Below are positions 16,568 to 25,638 of a DNA stretch of 37,114 bases, piece by piece. Source of the stretch: a virus. Both the position numbers and the translations under genes were made by a program. The stretch is from IMG/VR virus record IMGVR_UViG_3300030102_006164, positions 6,618 through 43,731 of that record. The stretch is one strand, 5' to 3'. The first letter of the stretch is position 1, and every line of letters begins with the position of its first letter. Below the pieces are notes generated by a model. That model saw only the letters and a program-made list of their open reading frames with translations. It did not search any database and was not told the origin of the DNA.

Positions 16568-16912
16568 ATGCAAGATCTTAACGAGGATAAACTACAAGAA
16601 GTTGTAATTGATTTTAATGAGATGCGCTCGTCTGAGCTAAATGAAAGTTTTTATAATGCACTGGGAGCAAAAATCCGTTTGGCCATCGATGCAACCTTTG
16701 GGTACGGATTCTTCCCATCTAGATTGAGAATTAATGGCACAGAACGTGAAGCAAGGGCTTTCGTGAACGCTCTAAAGTCAGAAGCCAAATATGTAAAGGC
16801 TGCTAAAGATTACGGACTTACTAATCCAAGAACTTTTAAATTTAAGAATAAATTAACAACAGCGGTAAAAGGTTTTGAAAAGGCAACTGGACTTAAGTGG
16901 CCGTTTAAATAG
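16568..16912 (+). CDS. Conserved-looking hypothetical protein in tail cluster
   Basis: A 114-residue protein, not recognised. It is soluble, mixed charge, with a probable helical C-terminal half (EREARAFVNALKSEAKYVKA) and a central GYGFFPSRLRI. GGGAGG lies seven bases before the ATG. The stop is followed after nine bases by the tape-measure gene, whose SD (AGGAG) overlaps this gene's stop codon, so the two are probably made together. A role in tail assembly is suggested by position only. Confidence 0.6.
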   Translation: MQDLNEDKLQEVVIDFNEMRSSELNESFYNALGAKIRLAIDATFGYGFFPSRLRINGTEREARAFVNALKSEAKYVKAAKDYGLTNPRTFKFKNKLTTAVKGFEKATGLKWPFK

Positions 16913-16921
16913 GAGTTTTAA

Positions 16922-18946
16922 ATGGCGAGTAAAGAAGAAAAGCAATATCGAAACCTACAACTAGCCGCTCAACAAGCGGCTGACGCCGTTCGTAATCTAG
17001 AAAGTGGCACCGAAGCCCACAGGATAGCCACGCTTCGGAGCCAAGAGGCCACACAAGCATCAATTCAAGCTGAATTGGCAATGAGGTCAGCGAGAAACGA
17101 GAGCGCAGCAGCCTTAGCGGATACACGCGCTCGTCTTGACGAAGCCACAGCAGCACTTGAAGCAAACAAGCGCATGATCGAGCTGGCAGCTAAACAGGCC
17201 GAGGCAGGTCAGTCAACATTTAACAACTTGGCCGGCTCAATTGGCCTTATGAGCACTGAAGCTGCCCAGTCAAATACAACTCTTAATATGTTCACCAAGA
17301 ATGGCCTCAAGGGTCTTGCAAAGGGTGTCGCAGATGTATTAAAACCAATGAACCTTTTGCAGTCAATTTTTACGTTGACTCTGGAAAGCTCGCAGCGGTT
17401 GGCCACGGCGCTTGACGATACAACTTCTTCTTTGAACATGACCACTGGCTTGGGCGACGAATTTAAAGATAGTATTGTGACCCTTCAGCCACAAGTAAAC
17501 AAGCTTGGAGTCACAGTTCAAGATCTGGGTGAGGCTTTTGGCGGCTTGGGTACGTCGCTTGGAACGTTCACAAACTTAAGCCAAGAAACTCAAACAACCA
17601 TAGGCCGCGGCGCCGCAGTTCTAGAGAAATTTGGACAATCGGCCGAAACCACTGGCGCAAATATTGGTATTATGACAGCCACGATGGGTGTATCTGCGGA
17701 GACCGCTTTGAATTTACAAGCGGGCTTGCTTAATATGGCTGCTGACAATGAGATCGCAACTGGTCAAATGATGCAAGATTTTGCAGCAACTGCGGACTCA
17801 TTGGCTGCTTTTGGAAACGAGTCGGTTGACGTGTTCGCTGATTTGGCCATGGCTGCTAAACAAAGCAACATGCAGGTATCCCAGTTGTTGGGAATTGCCG
17901 CAAACTTTGATACTTTTGACAGCGCCACAGAATCGGTCGGTAGGCTTAATGCACTCCTTGGTGGACCCTTCCTGAACAGTTTAGAGATGGTTATGGTAAC
18001 GGACCCAACAGAAAGAATAAGAATGTTATCTGACGCCTTAAACTCCACTGGTAGATCATTCCAAGATATGTCGTATTATGAAAGCAAGGCTATTGCGGAC
18101 GCCGCTGGCCTAGCAAGTGTTGGTGATTTGGCTAAGGTTATGAGTGGTAATTTTGAGGGATTAGCTGGCAACATCGGTCAAAGTGCAGAGGAGCTAGAAA
18201 GAGTAGAAAATATGAGGGCTGACTTTATGAGTCTGACCGAAAAACTCCAAACTTTATTAATGGAATTTGCCTTTCCATTCTTGGACCCACTTGTGCAGGG
18301 ATTGAAAAAGGTAGTAGATTTCGTCCAGAAACTTTCTCCAGAGACCAAAAAAGCAATTGCAATGATGGCAGCTTTTGCCGTTGCCGGAAAGCTTGTTAAG
18401 TCATTTATGAGTGACACAGCCGATGAGTCTGAGAGACTGGCCGGCGAAGGTGCCGGCGGGGGTGGTGGTATTAGTAGCTTTATGAAAGATATGGCCGTGA
18501 ATATCGCCATTCTCGGTGGCGCCATTGTACTCGCTGAGCCGGCATTCAAAATTTTATCTGCATTCGGTTCAAAACTGGGTGATCTGTTTAGTGGGTTCGG
18601 TGATGTGGGTGATACACTACAGGGAATTCAGGGCGTTGGGACTTCAGATTTTGCCAAAACAGCACAGGGGATCAGGTCTATTAATAGCGCCATCGGTGAA
18701 CTTGATACTGAAAAAGCAGTCGCAATATCAACTGTTTTTGATTCTGCGGGCATGGGTGCTGTTGACGCAATTAACGCTGGCTCAGTTTCGGCTGTATCTC
18801 AAAGCGCAGCAGCATCAGCAGGTGCCATGTCAGTAACGGCACCCGTTCAAATTCATAGTAAGATAGTTATGAATGATAGAGAATTTGGCTCGGCCGTGTC
18901 CGATGCAAATGTTGTTTTACAACTAGCAGATGCAGCAATTAGCTAG
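16922..18946 (+). CDS. Tail tape-measure protein
   Basis: A 674-residue protein with tape-measure features: an Ala/Glu/Gln-rich coiled coil at about 5-105, a long helical and Gly/Ala-rich middle (LSQETQTTIGRGAAVLEKFG, MGVSAETALNLQAGLL), and two hydrophobic segments near 477-495 and 523-545. It ends with a Ser/Ala-rich stretch. It lies after the tube and chaperone-like genes, as expected. T4's counterpart gp29 is 590 residues and, by that rule, the tail should be somewhat longer than T4's. It has no peptidase motif that I can see. Confidence 0.82.
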   Translation: MASKEEKQYRNLQLAAQQAADAVRNLESGTEAHRIATLRSQEATQASIQAELAMRSARNESAAALADTRARLDEATAALEANKRMIELAAKQAEAGQSTFNNLAGSIGLMSTEAAQSNTTLNMFTKNGLKGLAKGVADVLKPMNLLQSIFTLTLESSQRLATALDDTTSSLNMTTGLGDEFKDSIVTLQPQVNKLGVTVQDLGEAFGGLGTSLGTFTNLSQETQTTIGRGAAVLEKFGQSAETTGANIGIMTATMGVSAETALNLQAGLLNMAADNEIATGQMMQDFAATADSLAAFGNESVDVFADLAMAAKQSNMQVSQLLGIAANFDTFDSATESVGRLNALLGGPFLNSLEMVMVTDPTERIRMLSDALNSTGRSFQDMSYYESKAIADAAGLASVGDLAKVMSGNFEGLAGNIGQSAEELERVENMRADFMSLTEKLQTLLMEFAFPFLDPLVQGLKKVVDFVQKLSPETKKAIAMMAAFAVAGKLVKSFMSDTADESERLAGEGAGGGGGISSFMKDMAVNIAILGGAIVLAEPAFKILSAFGSKLGDLFSGFGDVGDTLQGIQGVGTSDFAKTAQGIRSINSAIGELDTEKAVAISTVFDSAGMGAVDAINAGSVSAVSQSAAASAGAMSVTAPVQIHSKIVMNDREFGSAVSDANVVLQLADAAIS

Positions 18947-18974
18947 TCACTAGGTTAATAAAACAATTTTAGTT

Positions 18975-18987
18975 CTACTTATAAGTG
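18975..18987 (+). promoter_or_regulatory. Candidate phage late promoter (CTACTTATAAGTG)
   Basis: It lies 12 bases before the ATG at 19000 and overlaps the SD by one base, so its transcript would start close to the coding region. The core ACTTATAAGT is palindromic. It matches CTA-N-TTA followed by TAA. Confidence 0.45.
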
Positions 18988-18999
18988 GAGGGTTGCACC

Positions 19000-19869
19000 A
19001 TGGGCTTGTTCGGAAAGAAAAATAAAGGCAAAGATGGTCAAAACGAAGAGGGCTCAGAGACAGTCACCACTAACGAGGGTGACGAGAAGGGCGGGTTTTT
19101 CAGTGGACTTTTTACTAACGGATCCCAAGGGCGCCCAGCATTTCCTGTGGACCACAGTGATGGTTACGCACAAAAGGGATATACACTATCTTTCCTGCAC
19201 TTGCCATCTGGCCAAGAGCATCAGTTCAAAGCTTTTCTAACACAATTCTCTGATAGCTTTAGCTCTGAATTTTCAAATCAGCCAGCATACGGTAGAATGG
19301 ACCCTATCTATACTTTCCAACAGACAACAAGACAACTTCAGGTTGGGTTTGCAATACCCGCTTTTAGTATAGAAGAGGCAAAGTCTAATTTGGCTAAAGT
19401 TGGACAACTAGCAAGAAAACTCTATCCATCGTATAGTGGCGGCGATCCAAGTAACGCGAGTAGCTTAGCAAGGGCGCCACTGATGCGATTACGATTCGCT
19501 AATTTAATTAGGGCAAACCAGAGTCCAACTCTTGGGTTATTAGGCAAAGTATCAGGGTTTACCTTTACGCCAAATTTAGAACATGGGTTTTTTGACTTGC
19601 CAAATTTCTTATACCCAAAAACAATCGACGTATCCTTCTCGTTTGACCCATTGCATGAAACGGTGATGGGGTGGACGCCAGCTTCCGACGGCGAGCCAAC
19701 TTTCGGCTCGCAACCTGATTTCGTGATTGGCACAACTTCTACAGCCGATGTCTACAATAATTTTCCTTACGTCGGCCAAGCGCGCGGAGTCATCGGTCCA
19801 CTGGGAGTCGATGAGGGCGGCGCCGATCCCGACGAGGACGAGGCCAACGCTGCTGAAACGTTGGATTAA
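19000..19869 (+). CDS. Baseplate tube-cap/initiator-like protein (gp48/gp54-type)
   Basis: A 289-residue protein. The ATG at 19000 is preferred to an in-frame GTG at 18985 because GGAGGG (18987-18992) lies seven bases before it. The first 45 residues are charged and flexible. The central region has FLHLPSGQEHQFKAFLTQFS, YTFQQTTRQLQVGFAIPAF and LMRLRFANLI; the C-terminal part has FTFTPNLEHGFF and IDVSFSFDPLHET, a pattern typical of tube-like beta-barrel proteins of baseplate hubs. It follows the tape measure and precedes a LysM protein, which fits gp48/gp54. The acidic tail is unusual. The exact T4 counterpart is uncertain. Confidence 0.55.
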   Translation: MGLFGKKNKGKDGQNEEGSETVTTNEGDEKGGFFSGLFTNGSQGRPAFPVDHSDGYAQKGYTLSFLHLPSGQEHQFKAFLTQFSDSFSSEFSNQPAYGRMDPIYTFQQTTRQLQVGFAIPAFSIEEAKSNLAKVGQLARKLYPSYSGGDPSNASSLARAPLMRLRFANLIRANQSPTLGLLGKVSGFTFTPNLEHGFFDLPNFLYPKTIDVSFSFDPLHETVMGWTPASDGEPTFGSQPDFVIGTTSTADVYNNFPYVGQARGVIGPLGVDEGGADPDEDEANAAETLD

Positions 19870-19896
19870 CAATCATAACAACAAGGAAATAAAAAA

Positions 19897-20238
19897 GTGC
19901 CAAATAGATATATTGGAAGAAGAGTTTTAAAAAATGATGCCGAAACTTATGAAGACATAGTATCTGACAGAGGTGTTCCCTTTGTTAGCCACTACAAGAC
20001 TCCTAGACTACGACACCCAACGGTGGCCGAACGCCAAAACCTAACAAGAATTAGACATGTATGGAAGTCAGGCGACAGATATTGGAAGCTTGCAACAGAA
20101 AATTATGGCAATCCAAAGTATTGGTGGGTTATCGCATGGTATAATAAAAAACCAGTTGAAAGCATGGCAAAGGCAGGTGACATTATAATTATACCTCAGC
20201 CACTTGAGACTGTATTAGAATATATTAAATATGTATGA
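19897..20238 (+). CDS. LysM-domain baseplate protein, T4 gp53-like
   Basis: A 113-residue protein. Residues 55-101 form a LysM-like domain: VWKSGDRYWKLATENYGNPK, YWWVIAWYN and GDIIIIPQPL. In T4, wedge protein gp53 has such a LysM domain, and LysM modules are general parts of contractile-tail baseplates. It is shorter than T4 gp53 (196). The start is GTG at 19897 with AAGGA nine bases upstream. It lies between tube-cap-like and hub-like genes, as expected for a baseplate part. Confidence 0.75.
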   Translation: MPNRYIGRRVLKNDAETYEDIVSDRGVPFVSHYKTPRLRHPTVAERQNLTRIRHVWKSGDRYWKLATENYGNPKYWWVIAWYNKKPVESMAKAGDIIIIPQPLETVLEYIKYV

Positions 20239-20251
20239 GATGATATAAACA

Positions 20252-23119
20252 ATGTCGGATGAATCAAAAACCCCTGAAGATAACGACTTTCCAGAGTCGC
20301 CAACGTTTAATGAAGACCCCTTAAGTTTGGAATTAAATGCGGCCACTCAAGAGGTGGCGGACGCTGACGCAGAAACCGCTAATTTAATTGAAAGCACAGC
20401 AGATCTCGCTGAACTAAGAGAGAAAACGTTCTACGACTATGTAAAGTTTGGGCTCGCGCTGGGTCCGTTTCGTGGCTTATCCCTCACGGCCGCAATTGCG
20501 GAACAGCCTACCAAAGCGTTCGTTAGCACTGCTGCTGAGGAAGGTGTTGGTACAGCATCAATAGAAGCGCTTGGTGGCGTCGTTGAGGATGACACAGCAG
20601 AACAGCTAGCAACGGCTAGTGCTATTCGAGGTGATAAGCAGTGTTATTTAACTTATCATATGAAGTATTTAGCCGAACTGCATCGCAAGACTATGTTGGG
20701 TAGCGATATTGATGAGTTTGATTTATCGGCGCTCGAAACAGAAGATTTTCCAAGTTTTGCATACAAAAAAACACAGATATTAGACTCTCCGACCGGTAAG
20801 ATCTCTGAGCTTATGCCTAAGCTGCGCCTACGTCCCGGCACCGAGACGCTTTTAGACGCCACAACCGCACAGTTAGCTAATTTAGTTCCAATGATTAAAT
20901 TGTACAAGAACGTATACGAAGAGGCTGATGTTTATGAGGTGCCATTCAATTTTTTAAATCATGACCGCAGCGGTGACGGAATTTTAGGCGAAGCATCCCG
21001 ATCTGGTGTTGGGATAAAATCTTTTGACTGGCAGTATATTTCAGGCAATCCCGACACAATTAAAAAGGATATTACAGCTAAATTAGTTTTATTTTTTCAG
21101 AGCTTTGATGAGCTAATTAAGCAAAGAAGTGCTACAGTAACTACATCAAAAGGCGAGACTAAGAGCGTAACATATTCATATCTAGATCTTGTTGTTAACC
21201 CAAAGCGTAGAGAACCAGATACAAATCCAGTTAATGTCTCTGAGGATGCCAGCCTGCAAGATGGCGTGGCCGCCGCCGAAGGCGCATTTGATCAGTATGA
21301 CAGTACAGATTATGAAATTAAAGCGTCGGTAGGCTGGGCAAAGCCTCGTACTTTGGGCAGTGAATTGGGTAATCTTGGAGATGCTCTTAGTTATAACAGA
21401 ACGAATTTATTCTTACATCTAGTAGATCATGATTTCAATATTAATCAAGACGGAACATTCGAGCTGTCGATATCATACCGATCTAGATTGGAGGGTATTC
21501 TTGAGAGTCCCAAGTCAAATATTTTGTTTTGTGATGCAGATATTATCAACAATTCTTACTCGTTTAAATTAATGATTGATCGCGAAAAGGAAATAGAGAG
21601 GCTGACTTCTGAAGATAAGTGTGGCGAAAACAAGAAGCAGTTGGAAGAGGAAAAGAGAAAATTAGTACAGATCCAAGATTTGCTTCGTCTAGAAACTTAT
21701 AAGTTTATAATATTAAATATGCTAGAGCCCCAGAGGTGGTATGGTTCCGTAATTGGAGGCAGATTTACATCGGATCAAAACATTGAACAAAGACTAATAT
21801 ACTCTATGCTAGTGGATCCTGATATCTATGCTGATTTTGCTAATAGCGGATTGATGCCCGATGCTGGGAAAACACTCGACGCTGGCCAGATTAGCACCAC
21901 AAGCATGAGATTCGCAGTCCCAGACAATCCAAAGAAAACTAGCGAGGCCAACATAAAAAACGGGGAACTTATATACCAGCCTGCAAATCCAGATGAGGTA
22001 ATAATTAACTTTTTCTATCTTGGGGACTTAATTGATATGTTGGCCACAACTGTTTTCGATAACGAAAAGTATCAAGCCTTACCTGATAGCATTCGCAAAA
22101 AATATTCATTCAATACAGCAGAGGTTAAAAACTTAAGATTCTTGCTCGGCCCTATGCAGTTTAGGGATCCGGCAACGAACGAAATAGTTAATGCAAACAT
22201 TGCAGATATACCAATCGCAGTCGATACTTTCACAAATTTTTTCCATGAGAAAGTTATTAAGCAGCAGTTGACGGTATACAATTTCAAGTCCTTTATAAAG
22301 GATCTAATTCATGGACTAGCAAGGAAAGCATTAGGGGAGGATTGTTTCGATGGTATTGAGCAAATAAATAGCTCTATGCGAAGTTCGTACATCTCGGTCC
22401 CAGTGAAGAAAACCGCTGGAGGTATCGTAGACCCAATACTAGCTAAGTCTGATAATACGGACGGTGGCTTTACTGAGCTAACTGCTAGAGTGGACATGGA
22501 TACAATTAACAACCGAAATGTGCTTTTTGACTATACTGGCTACGAGAGCAGTAAAAATGTGGATGAACACATGCATTATGTTGTCCTGCATATGCAATCA
22601 GCCGCTGGTTTGGTTTACCCCGGTCTGAAAATCGCACAAAGTCCCCAGACAGATGGATTAACACCTAAGCAAAGAGACCTTGATAGAGGAATTAAGCATC
22701 TTTTTATTGGTCGCGACCGCGGTCTAGTATTAAGTGTGAGCTTTTCCAAAACTAACGAGCCTTTTTTGAGGCAAGCTCGACTAGAAAACGCCGGCACATA
22801 TGATCCAATTTTACAATTGTCTGACGTTTATGAAGCAAATATAGAATTAATGGGAAACACGTTCTTTTATCCGGGCTCACCGTTGTATCTCAACCCGTTT
22901 GGGCTAGCCGGCGGCGGCGAAGCTCTAGGGGTACCTCATAGTCGCGGCTCGATTTCTAATATCATGGGACTAGGGGGATATCATATTGTAACTCATGTGT
23001 CTAGCTATATAGAATCAGGAAATTATAAGACCAGCATCAGGGCTAGGTTCATGTCAAACGGTGATGGATATTCGGCAGATGATGTAAATAGAGAGGACGC
23101 AGGTGGTGATTGTCCATAA
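20252..23119 (+). CDS. Large baseplate hub-like structural protein
   Basis: A 955-residue protein with an acidic N-terminus (about 1-60) and no enzymatic motif seen. The C-terminal region has NTFFYPGSPLYLNPFG and then GLGGYHIVTHVSSYIESGNY with IRARF, a pattern found at the end of phage hub proteins of the gp27/gpD type. A Lys/Glu-rich helical stretch lies at about 445-490. The gene sits between the LysM protein and another unknown. The SD is weak (GAGATGAT region). It is much longer than T4 gp27 (391), suggesting fused domains. Role inferred from the C-terminal pattern and context. Confidence 0.55.
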   Translation: MSDESKTPEDNDFPESPTFNEDPLSLELNAATQEVADADAETANLIESTADLAELREKTFYDYVKFGLALGPFRGLSLTAAIAEQPTKAFVSTAAEEGVGTASIEALGGVVEDDTAEQLATASAIRGDKQCYLTYHMKYLAELHRKTMLGSDIDEFDLSALETEDFPSFAYKKTQILDSPTGKISELMPKLRLRPGTETLLDATTAQLANLVPMIKLYKNVYEEADVYEVPFNFLNHDRSGDGILGEASRSGVGIKSFDWQYISGNPDTIKKDITAKLVLFFQSFDELIKQRSATVTTSKGETKSVTYSYLDLVVNPKRREPDTNPVNVSEDASLQDGVAAAEGAFDQYDSTDYEIKASVGWAKPRTLGSELGNLGDALSYNRTNLFLHLVDHDFNINQDGTFELSISYRSRLEGILESPKSNILFCDADIINNSYSFKLMIDREKEIERLTSEDKCGENKKQLEEEKRKLVQIQDLLRLETYKFIILNMLEPQRWYGSVIGGRFTSDQNIEQRLIYSMLVDPDIYADFANSGLMPDAGKTLDAGQISTTSMRFAVPDNPKKTSEANIKNGELIYQPANPDEVIINFFYLGDLIDMLATTVFDNEKYQALPDSIRKKYSFNTAEVKNLRFLLGPMQFRDPATNEIVNANIADIPIAVDTFTNFFHEKVIKQQLTVYNFKSFIKDLIHGLARKALGEDCFDGIEQINSSMRSSYISVPVKKTAGGIVDPILAKSDNTDGGFTELTARVDMDTINNRNVLFDYTGYESSKNVDEHMHYVVLHMQSAAGLVYPGLKIAQSPQTDGLTPKQRDLDRGIKHLFIGRDRGLVLSVSFSKTNEPFLRQARLENAGTYDPILQLSDVYEANIELMGNTFFYPGSPLYLNPFGLAGGGEALGVPHSRGSISNIMGLGGYHIVTHVSSYIESGNYKTSIRARFMSNGDGYSADDVNREDAGGDCP

Positions 23120-23141
23120 TTATAATTGTGGGAGAATATAA

Positions 23142-24437
23142 ATGACAAGCAATATAAAAGGCAAGAACACTTTAAAAGCAAGAGAATTGTTTTTAAACCG
23201 ATTCGATTATAAGGTGGCAGCGTTTGCTCCACGCCAATTACTCGGATACCCATCTGCCTTAGTTCCGGCCGGCACTGCTGACTTCTGGTGGGCTGAACGT
23301 GCATTTCTAGGTCGTGTTAGCTTTGACGATGTTCTGGAGCCGGTAGAGGCGTATGTGCCATTTATGAAATCACTTAGGACCAAAAAGACATCTACGTTGG
23401 TTTTAAATTTTGTCGCTGATGCCTTTAAAGATTTTCAAGAAGAGTATTTGTTGCAAATTAGGCTTGGCCGATTAGAAGACGACGACCCACTTTTAACTGA
23501 CATTGAGGCAGCAAGGGGATACTCATCAGTAAGAGATGCTTACCGCAGCCTGCAAAGAGATTTGTATGCGTCATTTAGCGAGTATCTAAAAACCAATAAT
23601 ATAATTGACAAAATTCTGGATATCGAAGATTTTATATCTGAAATGACCTACTACTTGCTCAATATATATGATGGCCCATTTACTCGCAGTGCTTTTGTTC
23701 TTAGTCGCCATGTTGGCCCGATGTCCAGTGGGTTGTGTATTGACACTCAGCTTCTTAGTTACAGCGAAGACGAACCAAAAATAAAATTCATTAACAGCCC
23801 AAACTTTAAAAAATTTCTAAGGATAGCTAATCAGCACGGATTCTTAATAGACAAAAATATCCCTTGGCGGTTGGTTGCTGATATTCGGTCACCAAAGATG
23901 ATTGAATATGCCAAACAATATGATAGCGAGGTCGATTCACCACAAAGTATTGTTAATAAATTTTTCGTTCAAACAGCGATCGACGAAATTGAAAATTTAA
24001 AGCTGTACTTGGTTAGTCTGTATAATCAATTTGTTTCAGACAATCCGAGAGTGCTTCAAGAGGATTATCATGCGTCGGTAACAGATAGAGTGATTTATGC
24101 TAGGTCTCCAATATCTTTGCAAAAACTGAATGAGTGCTACAGCGATTGTCGCTGGCTTGATCTTTATATTCGAGTTAGGAACAAAGAAACTGGCTTAAAT
24201 TATAGTGTTCCAGCCGAGAAGGCGATCATACGAGTGGCAAAAGATATACAAAAAACACTTGACACCCGAGAGGCAATGAGTTATATTAAAATAAAGTTTT
24301 CTGGTGTTGAGTTTTACGAGGGTTCTCTGTTCCATACGACCGAGCGCCGTCGCCAAGCTAGACATGGTAAGGATAAAATGTCGCCTGAAGAGGCAATCCG
24401 AGCCAGAGCCAGAGGCATTAGGAAAGTTTTTTACTAA
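23142..24437 (+). CDS. Unidentified protein at end of tail cluster
   Basis: A 431-residue, mostly helical and aromatic-rich protein without a signal peptide or membrane segment. I recognise no enzyme signature. Notable stretches are FMKSLRTKKTSTLVLNFVAD and NIPWRLVADIRSPKMIEYAK. The C-terminus is Arg-rich (ERRRQARHGK, RARARGIRK). GGGAG lies before the ATG. It starts 22 bases after the hub-like gene and ends 13 bases before the polymerase start, so it joins virion and replication genes in one transcription unit. It may be a baseplate or internal virion protein; this is position-based. Confidence 0.65.
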   Translation: MTSNIKGKNTLKARELFLNRFDYKVAAFAPRQLLGYPSALVPAGTADFWWAERAFLGRVSFDDVLEPVEAYVPFMKSLRTKKTSTLVLNFVADAFKDFQEEYLLQIRLGRLEDDDPLLTDIEAARGYSSVRDAYRSLQRDLYASFSEYLKTNNIIDKILDIEDFISEMTYYLLNIYDGPFTRSAFVLSRHVGPMSSGLCIDTQLLSYSEDEPKIKFINSPNFKKFLRIANQHGFLIDKNIPWRLVADIRSPKMIEYAKQYDSEVDSPQSIVNKFFVQTAIDEIENLKLYLVSLYNQFVSDNPRVLQEDYHASVTDRVIYARSPISLQKLNECYSDCRWLDLYIRVRNKETGLNYSVPAEKAIIRVAKDIQKTLDTREAMSYIKIKFSGVEFYEGSLFHTTERRRQARHGKDKMSPEEAIRARARGIRKVFY

Positions 24438-24450
24438 GTCGGAGTCTAAA

Positions 24451-25638
24451 TTGTATTTTCAAACACTCGATGATAAGGGTGAATGTGTAGGGGTGTATAG
24501 TGATGGAAAACTTTACTTCGGAGAGGTCCCAGAGGGCCTCACAAGGACGTGGAAGTACGCTGAGTATTTGGAAGAAGCTGGGGTTGAGTATGCTAATCTT
24601 TACTGCGGAGGTCGGAGTCTTGGTGACGTTTGCCCTTCTTACCTGATTGACGATTGGTTGGCTGTTGAGGCGAAGCTAAAGGCCTTTTATCGCTCATTTG
24701 TGCTATCAAAAGTTAATTTAGATGAAAATTGCTTCTTTGATCTTGTCCCAAGGCCATTTTTGATGCAATACTGCGAAATTCGTAACAAAATTACCAAGTA
24801 TGTGTTCGAAAATTACGAAAAGCCACAAAATTATGATTATATGTTGGACTTGACCAAACTTTTGTCAGGCATCCGCCGCCAAAAACTTAATATCGATGTA
24901 TCAAGCTTGTCCAAGTCAGCACATTTGCCCAAATACAGACAAGCGATCAAGAAATTTTCAAGTATTGATCCATATTGTCGTTATAACATCAATGGCACAA
25001 AGACTGGAAGACTAACAACACAGAAAGCATCGTTTCCTATCATGACTATGGACAAAGATTTTCGTAGTATAGTTCGCCCAACTAATGGGTGGTTTGTTGA
25101 GCTAGACTTCAATGCCGCAGAGCTTCGCACTCTTATGGCATTAGGAGGCTCTGAGACACCCCTACAAGACATCCACGACTGGAACATGCATAATCTGTTT
25201 CCCAAGGGTACAACACGCGACGAGGCCAAACAGAGGTTCTTTTCATGGCTTTACGACGAGAACAAGACTAATCCATACCTCTCCAAGTATTACGATAGGG
25301 ATAAAGTCAGAGAATTGTATTGGAAAAACGGCTCGGTCAAGACAATGTTTGGTAAAGAGATAGTAGCAGACCGGTCGCATGCGCTAAACTACATAATTCA
25401 AAGCACAACAGCAGAGCTTGTATTACAGCAAGTAATTAAAATTAATAAATTACTTAAAAGCATGGATACGTTTATTGCTTTCACAATTCATGACAATGTT
25501 GTGCTTGACATGCCGTTTGAAGAGCGTTATAATATACCTATGCTAGTTGAAGAGTTCTCTAACACTGGGCTGGGCAAATTTTTGGTTAACGTCAAGGCTG
25601 GAACAAACTTTGGAAACCTAAGGACACTAAAATTATGA
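24451..25638 (+). CDS. Minimal family A DNA polymerase (no exonuclease domains)
   Basis: A 395-residue polymerase core. Upstream ATG starts would lie inside the previous gene; TTG 24451 with GGAG (24441-24444) six bases before fits best. Family A motifs: NINGTKTGRLTTQKASF, motif A DFNAAELR with D219, motif B R256-x3-K260-x3-F264-x3-Y268 (E. coli R754, K758, F762, Y766), LNYIIQSTTAELV, and motif C FTIHDN with D348. The residue after motif C Asp is Asn where most family A enzymes have Glu. Only 129 residues separate the two catalytic Asp residues (177 in E. coli), so the fingers are shortened. No 3'-5' or 5'-3' exonuclease domain is present. It overlaps the next gene by ATGA. It is probably the replicative enzyme; a repair role is possible. 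Confidence 0.88.
   Translation: MYFQTLDDKGECVGVYSDGKLYFGEVPEGLTRTWKYAEYLEEAGVEYANLYCGGRSLGDVCPSYLIDDWLAVEAKLKAFYRSFVLSKVNLDENCFFDLVPRPFLMQYCEIRNKITKYVFENYEKPQNYDYMLDLTKLLSGIRRQKLNIDVSSLSKSAHLPKYRQAIKKFSSIDPYCRYNINGTKTGRLTTQKASFPIMTMDKDFRSIVRPTNGWFVELDFNAAELRTLMALGGSETPLQDIHDWNMHNLFPKGTTRDEAKQRFFSWLYDENKTNPYLSKYYDRDKVRELYWKNGSVKTMFGKEIVADRSHALNYIIQSTTAELVLQQVIKINKLLKSMDTFIAFTIHDNVVLDMPFEERYNIPMLVEEFSNTGLGKFLVNVKAGTNFGNLRTLKL

Noticed and set aside
24304-24450. ATG at 24304 as polymerase start
   Set aside because: It would put 49 codons inside the upstream gene and has no SD; the added residues are a shadow of the upstream Arg-rich end. TTG 24451 has GGAG at good spacing.
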